Shown here: positions 7,572 to 16,736 of the stretch, one piece after another
Layout of the letters: every line of letters starts with the position of its first letter
Numbering within the stretch: the stretch's first letter is position 1
DNA from: Modestobacter italicus
GTDB lineage: Bacteria; Actinomycetota; Actinomycetes; Mycobacteriales; Geodermatophilaceae
Direction: 5' to 3'
DNA length: 64,000 bases
NCBI RefSeq assembly: GCF_000306785.1
Contig: NC_017955.1
Coordinates: 2,976,001 to 3,040,000, forward strand
Position numbers and translations under genes: made by a program
The notes under the pieces: generated by a model
The model's input: the letters and a program-made list of their open reading frames with translations, nothing else
Databases searched by the model: none
What the model was told of the DNA's origin: nothing

Positions 7572-9298
7572 GCGACGTCCACCAGATCGACGCCGGCGGG
7601 CGGCCGATCGCCGTCCGCAAGGACCTCCGGGTCCCGATGCGCGACGGCGTGGCGCTCGCCGCGGACGTCTACTCCGCCCCCGGGAACACCCCGCGGCCGG
7701 CGTTGGTCGCGCTCAGCCCCTACGGCAAGGAGCTGCAGGCGCTCGCGCTGACCATGCCGCCGCAGCGCCGACCCAGCCCGATGTGGGACGGCTGCATCGA
7801 GGCCGGCGACATCGCCCGCGTCGTGGGTGAGGGCTACGCGCACGTCATCGGCGACCTCCGCGGCTCCGGGGCGTCCGAAGGCGAGCACATCGGCAACTAC
7901 AACGCCGGCGGGGTGTCCCTGGGCCAGGACGCCTACGACCTGATCGAGTGGGTCGCCGCGCAGCCCTGGTGCGACGGCAACGTCGGCATGATCGGCATCT
8001 CCTACTTCGGGTCGATGCAGGTGCTCGCCGCTGCCGAGCGCCCGCCGCACCTCAAGGCGATCTTCGTCTCCGGTGGGCACTTCGACTTCTACGAGACCAC
8101 CTACCACGGCGGGATCATGTGGTTCATGCCGCGCGCCGCCCGCGAGGGGCGCGGCGGTGACTCCGGCTGGGCGTTCACCGACCGGATCACCTCCCGGATG
8201 CTGGAGACGCACTCCGCCGAGGAGGTCGCGAAGCGGGTCGCCGAGCGGCTGGCCGACCCCGACGTCGCCGCCTGGCCGAACCTGGTGCACGTGCTGAACT
8301 ATCCCCAACACCACGAGGCCTGGTTCGACATCGTGCTCAACGAGCTCGACGGCGAGTGGTACGAGGAGCGGAACCCGATCAACCTCGCGCAGGACATCGA
8401 CATCCCGGTGTACCTGCAGATCGACCAGGGCCGCGGCTGGACCGTCGACGGCCACATCGAGCTGTTCGAGACCCTCCAGAGCCCCAAGAAGCTGGTCATC
8501 GGCGCCTACCCGCCCATGCAGTCGCGCCCCTGGGTCGAGGAGCACGACGAGATGTTCCGCTGGTACGAGTACTGGCTCAAGGACATCGACAACGGGATCA
8601 TGGATGAGCCCGCGGTGAGCGTCTTCGTCGAGGGCACCCGCGAGGTGGTCACCGGCGACACCTGGCCGCCCCGGGACGTGGAGTACCGGCCGCTGTACCT
8701 GCGCCCCCGGCGGGTGCTCTCACCGAAGCCCGAGCTGATGGGCCCGGCGGCCGCCGCGCCGGACGGCTTCTACCAGGCGCCGCTCACGGTGACCGACCAG
8801 GTGCAGGTGATCAGCTGGAGCACCGGTGCGTTCGAGGAGCCGACGGAGCTGATGGGGACCGGTGCGGCACACCTGTTCGTCGAGATCGACCAGCCGGACA
8901 CCAACCTGATCCTCCGGCTGTGGGACTCCGCGCCGGGCGGCAAGCGCCAGCTGGTGACCACCGGCTACCTCAAGGCCTCGCACCGCGAGCTCGACGAAGA
9001 GCGCTCCACCGAGGGCAGCCCGGTGCACCCGCACACCCGGGCGGTGCCGGTCGAGCCCGGGCGGATCGAGGAGTACGTCGTGCGGCTTCACCCGATGACC
9101 ACCACGTTCCTGCCCGGCCACAAACTGGAGGTCGAGCTGTCCAACGACGAGCCGCTCGCCGACGACCACAACGCGCTGCTGCCCCCCGACGCCTTCCACC
9201 TGCCGGTGGGCCGACCCGTGACGCACAAGGTCTACCGGGACGCCGCGCACCCGTCCCGCCTCGTGCTGCCCTTCACGTCCCGGGCGGCCGCGGAGTAG
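7568..9298 (+). CDS. CocE/NonD-family (peptidase S15-like) hydrolase
   Basis: 576 residues from the ATG at 7568, which overlaps the MBL stop. A longer open frame upstream is out-of-frame shadow. It has an N-terminal alpha/beta-hydrolase domain with nucleophile Ser145 in GISYFGS and a C-terminal jelly-roll domain (residues about 340-570), the architecture of X-Pro dipeptidyl-peptidase-like and cocaine-esterase-like acyl hydrolases. There is no signal peptide. As the fourth or fifth hydrolase in one operon it suggests repeated ester or amide cleavage in the pathway. It is the last gene of the unit. The next gene is convergent, with about 100 bp between and no obvious hairpin. Confidence 0.92.
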   Translation: MSDVHQIDAGGRPIAVRKDLRVPMRDGVALAADVYSAPGNTPRPALVALSPYGKELQALALTMPPQRRPSPMWDGCIEAGDIARVVGEGYAHVIGDLRGSGASEGEHIGNYNAGGVSLGQDAYDLIEWVAAQPWCDGNVGMIGISYFGSMQVLAAAERPPHLKAIFVSGGHFDFYETTYHGGIMWFMPRAAREGRGGDSGWAFTDRITSRMLETHSAEEVAKRVAERLADPDVAAWPNLVHVLNYPQHHEAWFDIVLNELDGEWYEERNPINLAQDIDIPVYLQIDQGRGWTVDGHIELFETLQSPKKLVIGAYPPMQSRPWVEEHDEMFRWYEYWLKDIDNGIMDEPAVSVFVEGTREVVTGDTWPPRDVEYRPLYLRPRRVLSPKPELMGPAAAAPDGFYQAPLTVTDQVQVISWSTGAFEEPTELMGTGAAHLFVEIDQPDTNLILRLWDSAPGGKRQLVTTGYLKASHRELDEERSTEGSPVHPHTRAVPVEPGRIEEYVVRLHPMTTTFLPGHKLEVELSNDEPLADDHNALLPPDAFHLPVGRPVTHKVYRDAAHPSRLVLPFTSRAAAE

Positions 9299-9402
9299 CC
9301 CTGGCCCCGCGCGCCGGCCGTGCGTGGCAGTCAGGACCTGCCCGCCGGCGGCGCCGTCCATGCGCGAGCACCGGTCGAGCGTCCGGGCCCCAGCCCCGGC
9401 GC

Positions 9403-11031
9403 TCACACGGTGAAGCGCTGGACCGCCCGCTGGAGCTGCTCGCTCATCCGCGCCAGCTGTGCTGCCGACCCCTGGGCGTCCGCGACGCGCTCGTTGGTCT
9501 GCTGGGTGCCGGCGGCCAGCCCGGAGATCGCCTCGACGATGCTGCGTGAGCTGCCCGCCGCCTCCGCCACGTTGCGGTTCATCTCGTTGGTCGTCGCGGT
9601 CTGCTCCTCCACCGCGGCGGCGATGGTGGCCTGGTAGTCGTTGATCCGGCCGATGACGTTGCTGATCTCGCCGATGGCGGCGACCGCGCCGGCGGTGTCG
9701 GCCTGGATGGCCTCGACCCGCTGGGAGATGTCCTCGGTGGCCCGCGCGGTCTCCTGCGCCAGCTCCTTGACCTCGCTGGCCACCACGGCGAAGCCCTTGC
9801 CGGCCTCGCCGGCGCGGGCGGCCTCGATGGTGGCGTTGAGCGCGAGCAGGTTGGTCTGCTCGGCGATGCCGTTGATCAGCTTGACCACGGTCGCGATCTC
9901 CTGCGAGGAGTCCCCCAGCTTGCCGACGGTGCGGGTGGTGTTCTCCGCCACGCTCACCGCCTGACCGGCCACCCGGGAGGCCTCGCTGGCGTTCTGGCTG
10001 ATCTCCCGGATCGCCGCCTCCATCTGCTGCGAGCCGGTCGCGACGGTGTCCACGCTCGCGGCGACGACCCCGGCCGAGGCGACGACCACGTCGGCCTGAC
10101 CGGCCGCCGTCCGGGCGCCGGTCGCCATGGCCACCGCGCCCTGGTTGAGCTGCTGCGAGGCGGTGTCCAACTGGACCGCCGAGTCGTGCACCAGGCCGAG
10201 CACGGCGGCGAGGGAGTCCAGGGTCTCGTCGAGTGCCGCGGCGACCTCGCCGATCTCCGCTCCCCCGGTCACCCCGACCCGGACCCGCAGGTTCCCGCGG
10301 CGGACCTCCTGGAGCACCGCGCGGACCCGCACGACCGGGCGGATGAGCGTGCGGGCCATCAGCACCGCCAGCCCGACCGACGCCAGCAGCGCCGCCAGGA
10401 CCGCGACGACGGTGACCGTCCGCGCGGAGGTGTACGCGTCGGTGGCAGCCCCGGCCGTCTGCGCCGCAACTCGGGCCTGGGCGTCGGTCGCCGCCCTGAG
10501 CGCGTCGGCCACCTCCAGCTCGGTGCGCTGCAGGACGGGCACCACCGTGGCCAGGACGGACTGGTCGCCGACGGCCAGCCCCTGCTGCAGCTGGTCGCTC
10601 GCCGCGAGGTAGGTGCCCGCCGACTCGCGGAACGCCTGGAACGCCGACCGCGCGCCGCCTTGCAACGGCGCCGACCCCAGCTGGTCGGTCAGGTCCTCCA
10701 CGACCGTCCGGGCGGCCCCAGCCCGCTGGGCGGCGTCGGCGATCACGTCGGGCGTCACGTTCGTGAGGCTGATCCGGGTCGTGTAGGACTGGAACTCCCA
10801 CCACGTCGACTGCAGGGTGAGCAGCTGGCGCAGCGGCACCGCCCCCTCCGAGTAGACGGCGTCGGCCTGGCTGCTCAGCGTGGCCATCCGGGTGACCCCC
10901 AGCGCGCCCACACCGACGGTCAGCAGCGCGACCACCCCGAAGGCGGCCAGCAGGCGCCCGCGCAGCCCGATCCCGCGGAACCGGCTTCGTACGCTGTGCG
11001 CCGGCGGCACCTCGTCCTGTGCGACGTCCAT
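9403..11031 (-). CDS. Methyl-accepting chemotaxis protein
   Basis: 542 residues from an ATG at 11031 preceded by GAGGGGACGGAC. A longer frame back to 11193 has no supporting site. Order: short cytoplasmic N-terminus; TM1 (about 25-45); periplasmic four-helix-bundle ligand domain (about 50-190) with few aromatic residues; TM2 (about 195-220); HAMP; then a long coiled-coil signalling domain. The highly conserved hairpin tip, with [19 protein letters not shown], and the methylation helices are intact. It senses a chemical or energy signal and drives CheA. No che genes are in the window, so it is an orphan receptor. It faces the catabolic operon convergently; sensing of its substrate is possible but untested. 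Confidence 0.94.
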   Translation of the reverse strand: MDVAQDEVPPAHSVRSRFRGIGLRGRLLAAFGVVALLTVGVGALGVTRMATLSSQADAVYSEGAVPLRQLLTLQSTWWEFQSYTTRISLTNVTPDVIADAAQRAGAARTVVEDLTDQLGSAPLQGGARSAFQAFRESAGTYLAASDQLQQGLAVGDQSVLATVVPVLQRTELEVADALRAATDAQARVAAQTAGAATDAYTSARTVTVVAVLAALLASVGLAVLMARTLIRPVVRVRAVLQEVRRGNLRVRVGVTGGAEIGEVAAALDETLDSLAAVLGLVHDSAVQLDTASQQLNQGAVAMATGARTAAGQADVVVASAGVVAASVDTVATGSQQMEAAIREISQNASEASRVAGQAVSVAENTTRTVGKLGDSSQEIATVVKLINGIAEQTNLLALNATIEAARAGEAGKGFAVVASEVKELAQETARATEDISQRVEAIQADTAGAVAAIGEISNVIGRINDYQATIAAAVEEQTATTNEMNRNVAEAAGSSRSIVEAISGLAAGTQQTNERVADAQGSAAQLARMSEQLQRAVQRFTV

Positions 11032-11205
11032 GTCCGTCCCCTCGACCCGAGGCGCGGCGCGCCCGCTGTCCCCGTGATCGGCCGGTCGACCCGGGACTCG
11101 AGGTGAACCGCGTGGCCGCGCAGCGCTTTCCTCAGACCAGAATGTGCAGCTCAGCGGCGGCGTGGGGACCGTCTCCATTCCTGCGTGCGCCACGGCACAG
11201 GATCG

Positions 11206-11240
11206 CTACGCTTACGTAGGTATGTTTATGTATGTATTCT
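11206..11240. promoter_or_regulatory. AT-rich control region with inverted repeats before the MarR gene
   Basis: In an otherwise very GC-rich window this short stretch is AT-rich. It carries an inverted repeat CTACG-CTTA-CGTAG (11206-11219, containing the palindrome TACGTA), followed by TATGTTTATGTATGTAT with three overlapping TATG repeats. It lies between the divergent chemoreceptor and MarR genes. MarR proteins typically bind such palindromes over their own promoter, so autoregulation is likely. The same sequence could provide a -10 element. The operator role is inference. Confidence 0.5.
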
Positions 11241-11729
11241 GATGCCGTGAGTCAGCCCTCGTCGCCTGCGGACGGCACCGTCCCGGTGGACGCCCCCGAG
11301 GACGACGACATGGTGCGGCTGGGTATCGTCCTCTCCGCCCTCAGCCGGTCGCTGGACCGGCACATGGACCTGGAGTACCCGCACCCGCGGCCTCCGGAGA
11401 CCCATCTCGCCGTCCTCCGGCTGGTGCGGGCCCAGGACGGCATGACGGTGCGCCAGGTCGCCGACGCCCTGCGCATGCATTCGAGCAACGCCAGCGCGAT
11501 CGTCTCCGCGCTGGCCGCCGGCGGCCTGCTCCGCCGCGAACCGGACGCCGGGGACCGGCGGGTCGTGCACCTGCACCTGACGGCCGAGGCCCGCACCCGG
11601 GTCGACGGGGCCAACGCGCAGGTCGGCAGGTACTTGTCGGCGGCCTTGGCCACGCTCGACGAGGAGTCCGCCGCCGCCGTCACCCGGGCCGTGCCCGGGC
11701 TCGTCGCCCTGCGTCGGGCCATCTCCTGA
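11232..11729 (+). CDS. MarR-family transcriptional regulator
   Basis: Up to 165 residues. Winged-helix core at about residues 35-130: helix-turn-helix MTVRQVADALRMHSSNASAIV, then the wing LLRREPDAGDRRVVHLHLT with the DxR signature. The start is uncertain: ATG 11232 lies in an AT-rich TATG repeat without a ribosome site, and GTG 11247 is also possible. It is followed 50 bp later by a DHA2 drug-type exporter in the same direction, the usual pairing of a ligand-responsive repressor with its efflux pump. The upstream palindrome at 11206-11219 is the candidate operator. Confidence 0.93.
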   Translation: MYSDAVSQPSSPADGTVPVDAPEDDDMVRLGIVLSALSRSLDRHMDLEYPHPRPPETHLAVLRLVRAQDGMTVRQVADALRMHSSNASAIVSALAAGGLLRREPDAGDRRVVHLHLTAEARTRVDGANAQVGRYLSAALATLDEESAAAVTRAVPGLVALRRAIS

Positions 11730-11779
11730 ACACCCGGCCGGGGACGTCCGGCCGGGCCACTCCCTGCACGAGGACAGCT

Positions 11780-13372
11780 GTGCCCGACACGATCATCACC
11801 CCTTCCCCCCGCACCCACGCCGCACCCGCGGCCCAAAGCCGGCGGGACAACCCCTGGCTCACCCTGGTCGCGGTCGCCTTCGGCCTGTTCATGGTCGGAC
11901 TCGACGCCAGCGTCGTCGCCATCGCCAACCCCTACATCGGGCGGGACCTGGACGCCTCCCTCGCCGAGCTGCAGTGGGTGACCAACTCCTACCTGCTGGC
12001 CCTGGCCGTGGCGCTCATCCTGGGCGGGAAGCTCGGTGACCGGTTCGGCCGGCGCACCTTCTTCCTGGTCGGCCTGGTCGGTTTCACCCTCACCTCGGTG
12101 GCCATCGGGCTGGCCGGCGGCATCGAGGCGGTCATCGCGTTCCGGGCGCTGCAGGGCCTGTTCGGCGCGCTGATGATGCCCAACACCCTCGGACTGCTCC
12201 GCGCAGTCTTCCCGCCGAAGAAGTTCGGCATGGCCGTGGGAATCTGGGCCGCGGTCAACTCCGTGGCCACCGCGGCCGGCCCCATCGTCGGCGGCCTGTT
12301 GGTCGAGCACGTGAACTGGGAGGCGGTCTTCCTGATCAACGCCCCGGTCGGCGCGGTCGGGCTGGTCGTCGGGCTGCTGGTGCTCCCGCAGAGCAAGGAC
12401 AGCACCGGGCACCACCGCTTCGACGTCGTCGGCGTGCTGCTGCTGGCCGCCGCGATGGTGGCCATCGTCTACCCCGTCGTGCAGAGCGAGTCGTGGGGCT
12501 GGGGCTCCCTGCGGACACTGGGGTTGCTCACCCTGGGCGTCGTCCTGCTGGGCCTGTTCGCGCTGCTGGAGACCCGCGTCGCCCACCCACTGCTGCCGAT
12601 GCGGCTGTTCCGCAACGCCTCGCTGTCGGTGGGCACCGCGGTCACCGCGATCAACTTCTTCGTCCTGCTCGGCTCGATCTTCTACGTGATGCTCTACCTG
12701 CAGAACGTCCGCGGGTACTCCCCGGTCGAGGCGGGCGTGCTCACCCTGCCGCTGAGCCTCACCTCGATGGTGGCCAGTCCGCTGGGCGCCGCGCTCAACG
12801 GTCGGTTCGGCCCCCGGCTGGCGATGACGGTCGGGATGCTGCTGCAGGCCGGCGCCTCCTTCGGACTGCTGGCGCTGTCCCCGGACTCCGGCCACCTGTC
12901 GATGTGGCCGGCGTTCGTGGCGCTGGGCCTGGGCGTCGGCATGGTCATGGCCGCCTCGTCCGAGGCGATCGTGGGCAACGCCCCGATCCGGGACGGCGGC
13001 GTCGCCGGAGGTCTGCAGGCCACCGCCCTGCAGGTGGGCGGGGCGCTGGGCACCGCGGTGCTGATCTCGGTGCTCGGCTCCCGGATCGGCTCCACGCTGC
13101 ACCAGGAGTACCTGACCGCCGGCGTGCCCGGCGACCTGGCCGACACGCTGGCCGGCGCCGATGGCGCGACCGCGCAGGGCGTGGCCCCGATCGTGGCCGG
13201 GGTGCCGGCGGCGGTGCAGCGGGCGGTCGAGCAGGGCGCGGCCGAGGCGTTCCTCTCCGGGGCGCACACCGCCGCGCTCGTCACCGGTGCGCTGTGCCTA
13301 CTGGGCGCCGCGCTCACCTGGGGGCTGGTGCGACGCGGCACCACCGTCGTCGACGTGCCGGTCGCCCACTGA
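11780..13372 (+). CDS. DHA2-family MFS multidrug exporter
   Basis: 530 residues, GTG start preceded by GAGGACAGCT. It has the fourteen-helix layout of the EmrB/QacA subfamily: first-helix motif LDASVVAIANPYIGRDL, motif A GGKLGDRFGRR in the first cytoplasmic loop, and the antiporter motif C region (GPIVGGLLVE) in helix 5. It would export hydrophobic or cationic compounds in exchange for protons at the cytoplasmic membrane. It is paired with the upstream MarR regulator and followed by a strong hairpin terminator, so marR-MFS is a self-contained transcription unit. Confidence 0.95.
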   Translation: MPDTIITPSPRTHAAPAAQSRRDNPWLTLVAVAFGLFMVGLDASVVAIANPYIGRDLDASLAELQWVTNSYLLALAVALILGGKLGDRFGRRTFFLVGLVGFTLTSVAIGLAGGIEAVIAFRALQGLFGALMMPNTLGLLRAVFPPKKFGMAVGIWAAVNSVATAAGPIVGGLLVEHVNWEAVFLINAPVGAVGLVVGLLVLPQSKDSTGHHRFDVVGVLLLAAAMVAIVYPVVQSESWGWGSLRTLGLLTLGVVLLGLFALLETRVAHPLLPMRLFRNASLSVGTAVTAINFFVLLGSIFYVMLYLQNVRGYSPVEAGVLTLPLSLTSMVASPLGAALNGRFGPRLAMTVGMLLQAGASFGLLALSPDSGHLSMWPAFVALGLGVGMVMAASSEAIVGNAPIRDGGVAGGLQATALQVGGALGTAVLISVLGSRIGSTLHQEYLTAGVPGDLADTLAGADGATAQGVAPIVAGVPAAVQRAVEQGAAEAFLSGAHTAALVTGALCLLGAALTWGLVRRGTTVVDVPVAH

Positions 13373-13378
13373 GCTGAT

Positions 13379-13409
13379 GGTCGGGTGGCCGCCGCACGGC
13401 CACCCGACC
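13379..13409 (+). terminator. Strong hairpin after the MFS exporter gene
   Basis: Perfect 13-bp stem GGTCGGGTGGCCG / CGGCCACCCGACC around a five-base loop, 6 nt after the stop codon. There is no long T-run, as usual in high-GC actinobacteria, but position and stem strength support a terminator. Confidence 0.85.
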
Positions 13410-14041
13410 TCTCACGGATCAGTCGTCGACCTCGTCCCTCACCGTTGTGATCACCGGAGCGGTCATCACCCTGACGCAGGCGGTCCAGGCTCTCGGGAGC
13501 GGGATGGTGCTGGAGACGATCGACTCGGCCGCGGACAGGTGACCTTCCACGAGACGAGATCGGAGCACCCGCCGGCCCAGCCGGCCCACGGCTGGGTTCG
13601 CTGGTGGAAGAGGTACCGCTCGAGCGGTACCCCTCCACCTCCTCCGACCGCACCGGCCCCACGCGGCTCGACGCCGGCGGGCTGCACCGCGCAGCGGCCC
13701 CCTGCGCGAGAGGCGAACGACCCTCCACGCGTAGCCACAGGCGCCGCCGACGGCGGCCGAGCGGGCCAGGAACGACCAGGGAGGCTCACCTGAGCAGTGC
13801 TGCGGCGCACTGCTTCAGGAGACACCGCTCGGCGACGGCGGGGGCCCAGTCCTCGTCCTCGACGCGGATGGAGTACACCTTCGGGCCGAGCCGAGACAGC
13901 GGACGTCGACCGCCCGCGGCAGGTCGAGCCCGGCGGCGAGCCCGCCCCGGCCGGCGGTGTGGCGCGGGACGACCCGGGCGCTGTTGCCGACCTACGGGCC
14001 AACCCATAGCGTCGGGAGGGCCGAGTGAAGCGGGGTGCTGC
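13410..14041. other. Gene-poor stretch between the exporter and the mrp region
   Basis: No convincing gene. Open frames here are short and arginine- or proline-rich, as expected from non-coding GC-rich DNA. A minus-strand frame near 13790-13890 ends in VYSIRVEDEDWAP, which looks protein-like, but it has no start signal and I do not recognise it. A 20-bp perfect palindrome lies at 13612-13631. The stretch leads directly into a broken SBF-type transporter gene, so it is probably decayed DNA. Confidence 0.5.
13612..13631. repeat. Perfect 20-bp palindrome
   Basis: GGTACCGCTCGAGCGGTACC, self-complementary over all 20 bases without a loop. Flanking bases (GA on the left, CC then CTC on the right) extend the symmetry only weakly. 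It lies in a gene-poor stretch. It could be a protein-binding site or a relic of a mobile-element end. No function can be shown. Confidence 0.7.
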
Positions 14042-14343
14042 GTGTTCGAGGCCTTCCAGACCATCGGTCTTCGGGGCGTCACCGTCTTCGCCATCACAGC
14101 CATCTTGGACGTGGTTCCGACCCAGGAGCCGTCCCGTTGCTGGAGCATCTGGGCAACCGCGCGCTCCCGGTCCGCATGGTCCTGATCGACCTCGTCGCTG
14201 CTTCCGCGCTGATCATCGGCGCCATCAGAGGCCTCCCGCTGACGCCGGGCCACACCGTCGGTCTCCTGCGCTTCTTCCCGACCACCGGAGCCCCGCTTCT
14301 GGCCGAGCTGACCAACATCTCGGACAACGACATCGCACCGCAG
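14042..14343 (+). pseudogene. Truncated, frameshifted SBF/SLC10-type transporter fragment
   Basis: About 300 bp closely matches the 5' third of the intact gene at 24409-25314. It begins with the same GTG context (GCGTGTTCGAGGCCTTCCAG) and encodes VFEAFQTIG..GVTVF, then, after a one-base loss near 14135-14140, continues in another frame as LLEHLGNRALPVRM... to NDIA. It then stops matching and runs into the mrpA leader. The remaining 200 residues are missing. This is a broken duplicate, not a separate gene. Confidence 0.88.
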
Positions 14344-14366
14344 GCTCTGTGCGCCGGGAGATGGCC

Positions 14367-16736
14367 GTGAGCGACGTACCGACCATGGGTCAGGAGGACG
14401 TGAGCCCTGCAGCGTCCAGCACGCCGCCGGCTCCGGCGGGCCACGGAGGTCGCTCCGCGGACTGGCCGGGGTGGGCGGCCTGCGCGCTGGCGGCCGCCGG
14501 GTTCGTCGCCTGCCTCCTGGTCTGGCTCGGCGGTGGCGCGTCGTCGTCCTGGCCCTGGATGCCCTCGCTGGACCTGCACCTGAGCTTCTCCCTGGACGGG
14601 CTGGGTGCGCTGTACGCCCTGCTCGCCACCGGCATCGGGGTCCTCGTCTTCGCCTACGGGACCGCCTACCTGCCCCTCCACCTGGCCCATGACCGGCGAC
14701 CGGCGAGCGAGCGGTGGCGGTTCTGGCCGTGGCTGGCGCTGTTCGCCGTGGCCATGGTGGGCCTGGCGACGGCGCAGGACCTGGTCCTGGTGTTCCTGTT
14801 CTTCGACGTGACGGCGATCTGCTCCTACTTCCTCATCGGTTTCGACCGGAATCGACAGGAGGCGCACCGGGCCGCGCTGATGGCGCTGCTGGTGACCGTG
14901 GTCAGCGCGGTCGCGCTGCTGATCGCCGCCGTGCTGCTGTACGCGGAGTACGGGACGTTCTCGATCCCGCAGCTGGTCCAGCGGGTCGACAGCGGGACGA
15001 CGATGACCGTCGCGGCCGCGCTGCTGGCGGTGGCGGGCCTGGCCAAGAGCGCCCAGGTCCCGCTGCACTTCTGGCTGCCCCGGGCGATGGCCGCGCCCAC
15101 GCCGGTCTCGGCCTACCTGCACTCCGCGGCGATGGTCGCCGCCGGGGTCCTCGTGCTGGGCCGGGTGCACCCGCTGCTGGCCCGCAGCGACGTCGTGCTG
15201 ACCGGCCTGCTGGTCGTCGGGACGGCGTCCATCGTGGTCGGCGGGGTGCTGGCGCTCGGCCAGGACGTGCTGAAGCAGGTGCTCGCCTACTCGACCATCT
15301 CCCAGTACGGGTACGTGGTGGTGCTGTACGGGATCGGGGGTCCGACCGCCAGCGGCGCGGCCGCCTTCTACGTCCTCGCGCACGGCGTTGCCAAGAGCGC
15401 GCTGTTCATGACCGCCGGAGCGGTGACGATGGCGACCGGCCAGGACCGGTTGTCCCGTCTGGGGGGCCTGGGACGGCGCTCAACGCTGCTCGCCGCCGCC
15501 GCAGCAGTGGCCGCGGCCAACCTCGCCGGCCTGCCCCTGACCGCCGGCTTCTTCAAGGACGAGCTGTTCTTCCAGGCCGCGCACGGTGCCGGGGCGGTGA
15601 CCACGGTGATCGCCGTGCTCGCCGCGGGCCTGACGCTGGGCTACATCGGCCGGTTCTGGGTGCTGCTGTTCCTCGGCCGTCCGCGTACGGAACCGTCCCC
15701 GGTCCCCCGGCTGCTCACCGTGCCGATCACCGTGCTGGCCGTGGTGAGCGTGCTGGCGGGCGTCGTGCCGCGGTTGTTCGCGACGTTGGCCGCCGACGCG
15801 GGCAGCGTCAGCAACGCCGCCCCCGTCGACGTCTCCCCCGCCTACCACCTCGACGCCCGGCCGGCCAACCTGATGGCGCTGTCGGCCTGGGTGCTGGGCG
15901 CCCTGCTGCTGGCCCTGCCCCGCCTGACGCAGCCGGGGTCGCTGGGGCTGGCCCGAGCCGGCGACCGGTTCGGGCCGCAACGCGGCTACGCCCGGCTGCT
16001 GCGCTTCTCGTTCCGGCTGTCCGGAGCGCTGCACGACCGCGAGGTGCGGGACCTGCGCAGCAGCGTGGCGGCGATCCTCGTGCCGGCCGGTCTGCTCATC
16101 GCCCTGGCGTTCGCGGTCACCCCGACCGTCGGGGTCTACACGGTGGGCACGGTGGCCGGCACCGGATGGCTCGTGGTGGCGCTGCTGGGTCTGGTCGTCG
16201 TCGCCGCGTGGGTGACCGCCCGGTCCGGCGCGCGGCTGGGCATGGTGCTTGCCCTGTCGGTGGTCGGTTTCGCGCTGGCCGGCGTCTACGCACTCGTCAG
16301 CGCCCCGGACGTCGCGCTGGTCTCCGTCGTGGTCGAGACGATGCTGACCCTGGTGTTCCTGGCCGCGCTGGCCCGGCTGCCCCGCGAAGCACCCCCGGCC
16401 GGCCGTAGCTCCCCCGCCGCCGGGTCCGACGGCCCAGCCGCTGACGACCCCACCGCCGAGGCGGCCCGCCGGGGTCACCGGTGGCGGACCCCGCTGGCCG
16501 CCTGGCTGGCCGGCCTGGCCTCCTTCGCCGGCATCTGGGGGTTCCTCTCCGAGCCAGCGGAGACGCCTGGGCTTGCCGAGGAGCTGATCCGCCGGACGCC
16601 GGAGGCCCACGGCCAGGACGTCGTCACCGTCACCATCACCGACTTCCGGGGACTGGACACCCTCGCCGAGATCACCGTGCTGCTCATCGCCGTGGCCGGG
16701 GTGGCGACGCTGGTGCGGAAGGGGAAGCTGTGGTGA
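14367..16736 (+). CDS. mrpA: Mrp Na+/H+ antiporter subunit A
   Basis: About 789 residues, the large hydrophobic subunit of the Mrp (Mnh/Sha) cation/proton antiporter. It has many TM helices and the complex I-like antiporter core: a Lys in the helix AKSAQVPLHFWLPRAM, AAPTPVSAYLHSAAM, and the TAGFFKDELFF loop. The C-terminal part (about 640-789) is the MbhD/MbhE-like extension. The MnhB part is a separate gene. I prefer GTG 14367, since GGGAG at 14356-14360 sits 6 nt before it and directly abuts the alternative ATG 14361. A longer frame upstream runs through a pseudogene. First gene of a seven-gene operon with overlapping stops and starts; exports Na+ for pH and salt homeostasis. Confidence 0.95.
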   Translation: MSDVPTMGQEDVSPAASSTPPAPAGHGGRSADWPGWAACALAAAGFVACLLVWLGGGASSSWPWMPSLDLHLSFSLDGLGALYALLATGIGVLVFAYGTAYLPLHLAHDRRPASERWRFWPWLALFAVAMVGLATAQDLVLVFLFFDVTAICSYFLIGFDRNRQEAHRAALMALLVTVVSAVALLIAAVLLYAEYGTFSIPQLVQRVDSGTTMTVAAALLAVAGLAKSAQVPLHFWLPRAMAAPTPVSAYLHSAAMVAAGVLVLGRVHPLLARSDVVLTGLLVVGTASIVVGGVLALGQDVLKQVLAYSTISQYGYVVVLYGIGGPTASGAAAFYVLAHGVAKSALFMTAGAVTMATGQDRLSRLGGLGRRSTLLAAAAAVAAANLAGLPLTAGFFKDELFFQAAHGAGAVTTVIAVLAAGLTLGYIGRFWVLLFLGRPRTEPSPVPRLLTVPITVLAVVSVLAGVVPRLFATLAADAGSVSNAAPVDVSPAYHLDARPANLMALSAWVLGALLLALPRLTQPGSLGLARAGDRFGPQRGYARLLRFSFRLSGALHDREVRDLRSSVAAILVPAGLLIALAFAVTPTVGVYTVGTVAGTGWLVVALLGLVVVAAWVTARSGARLGMVLALSVVGFALAGVYALVSAPDVALVSVVVETMLTLVFLAALARLPREAPPAGRSSPAAGSDGPAADDPTAEAARRGHRWRTPLAAWLAGLASFAGIWGFLSEPAETPGLAEELIRRTPEAHGQDVVTVTITDFRGLDTLAEITVLLIAVAGVATLVRKGKLW

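Noticed and set aside
11252-13267. 671-aa minus-strand open frame opposite marR and the MFS gene
   Set aside because: Low-complexity composition (Gln, Arg, His, Gly), no ribosome site, no domain. Shadow frame.
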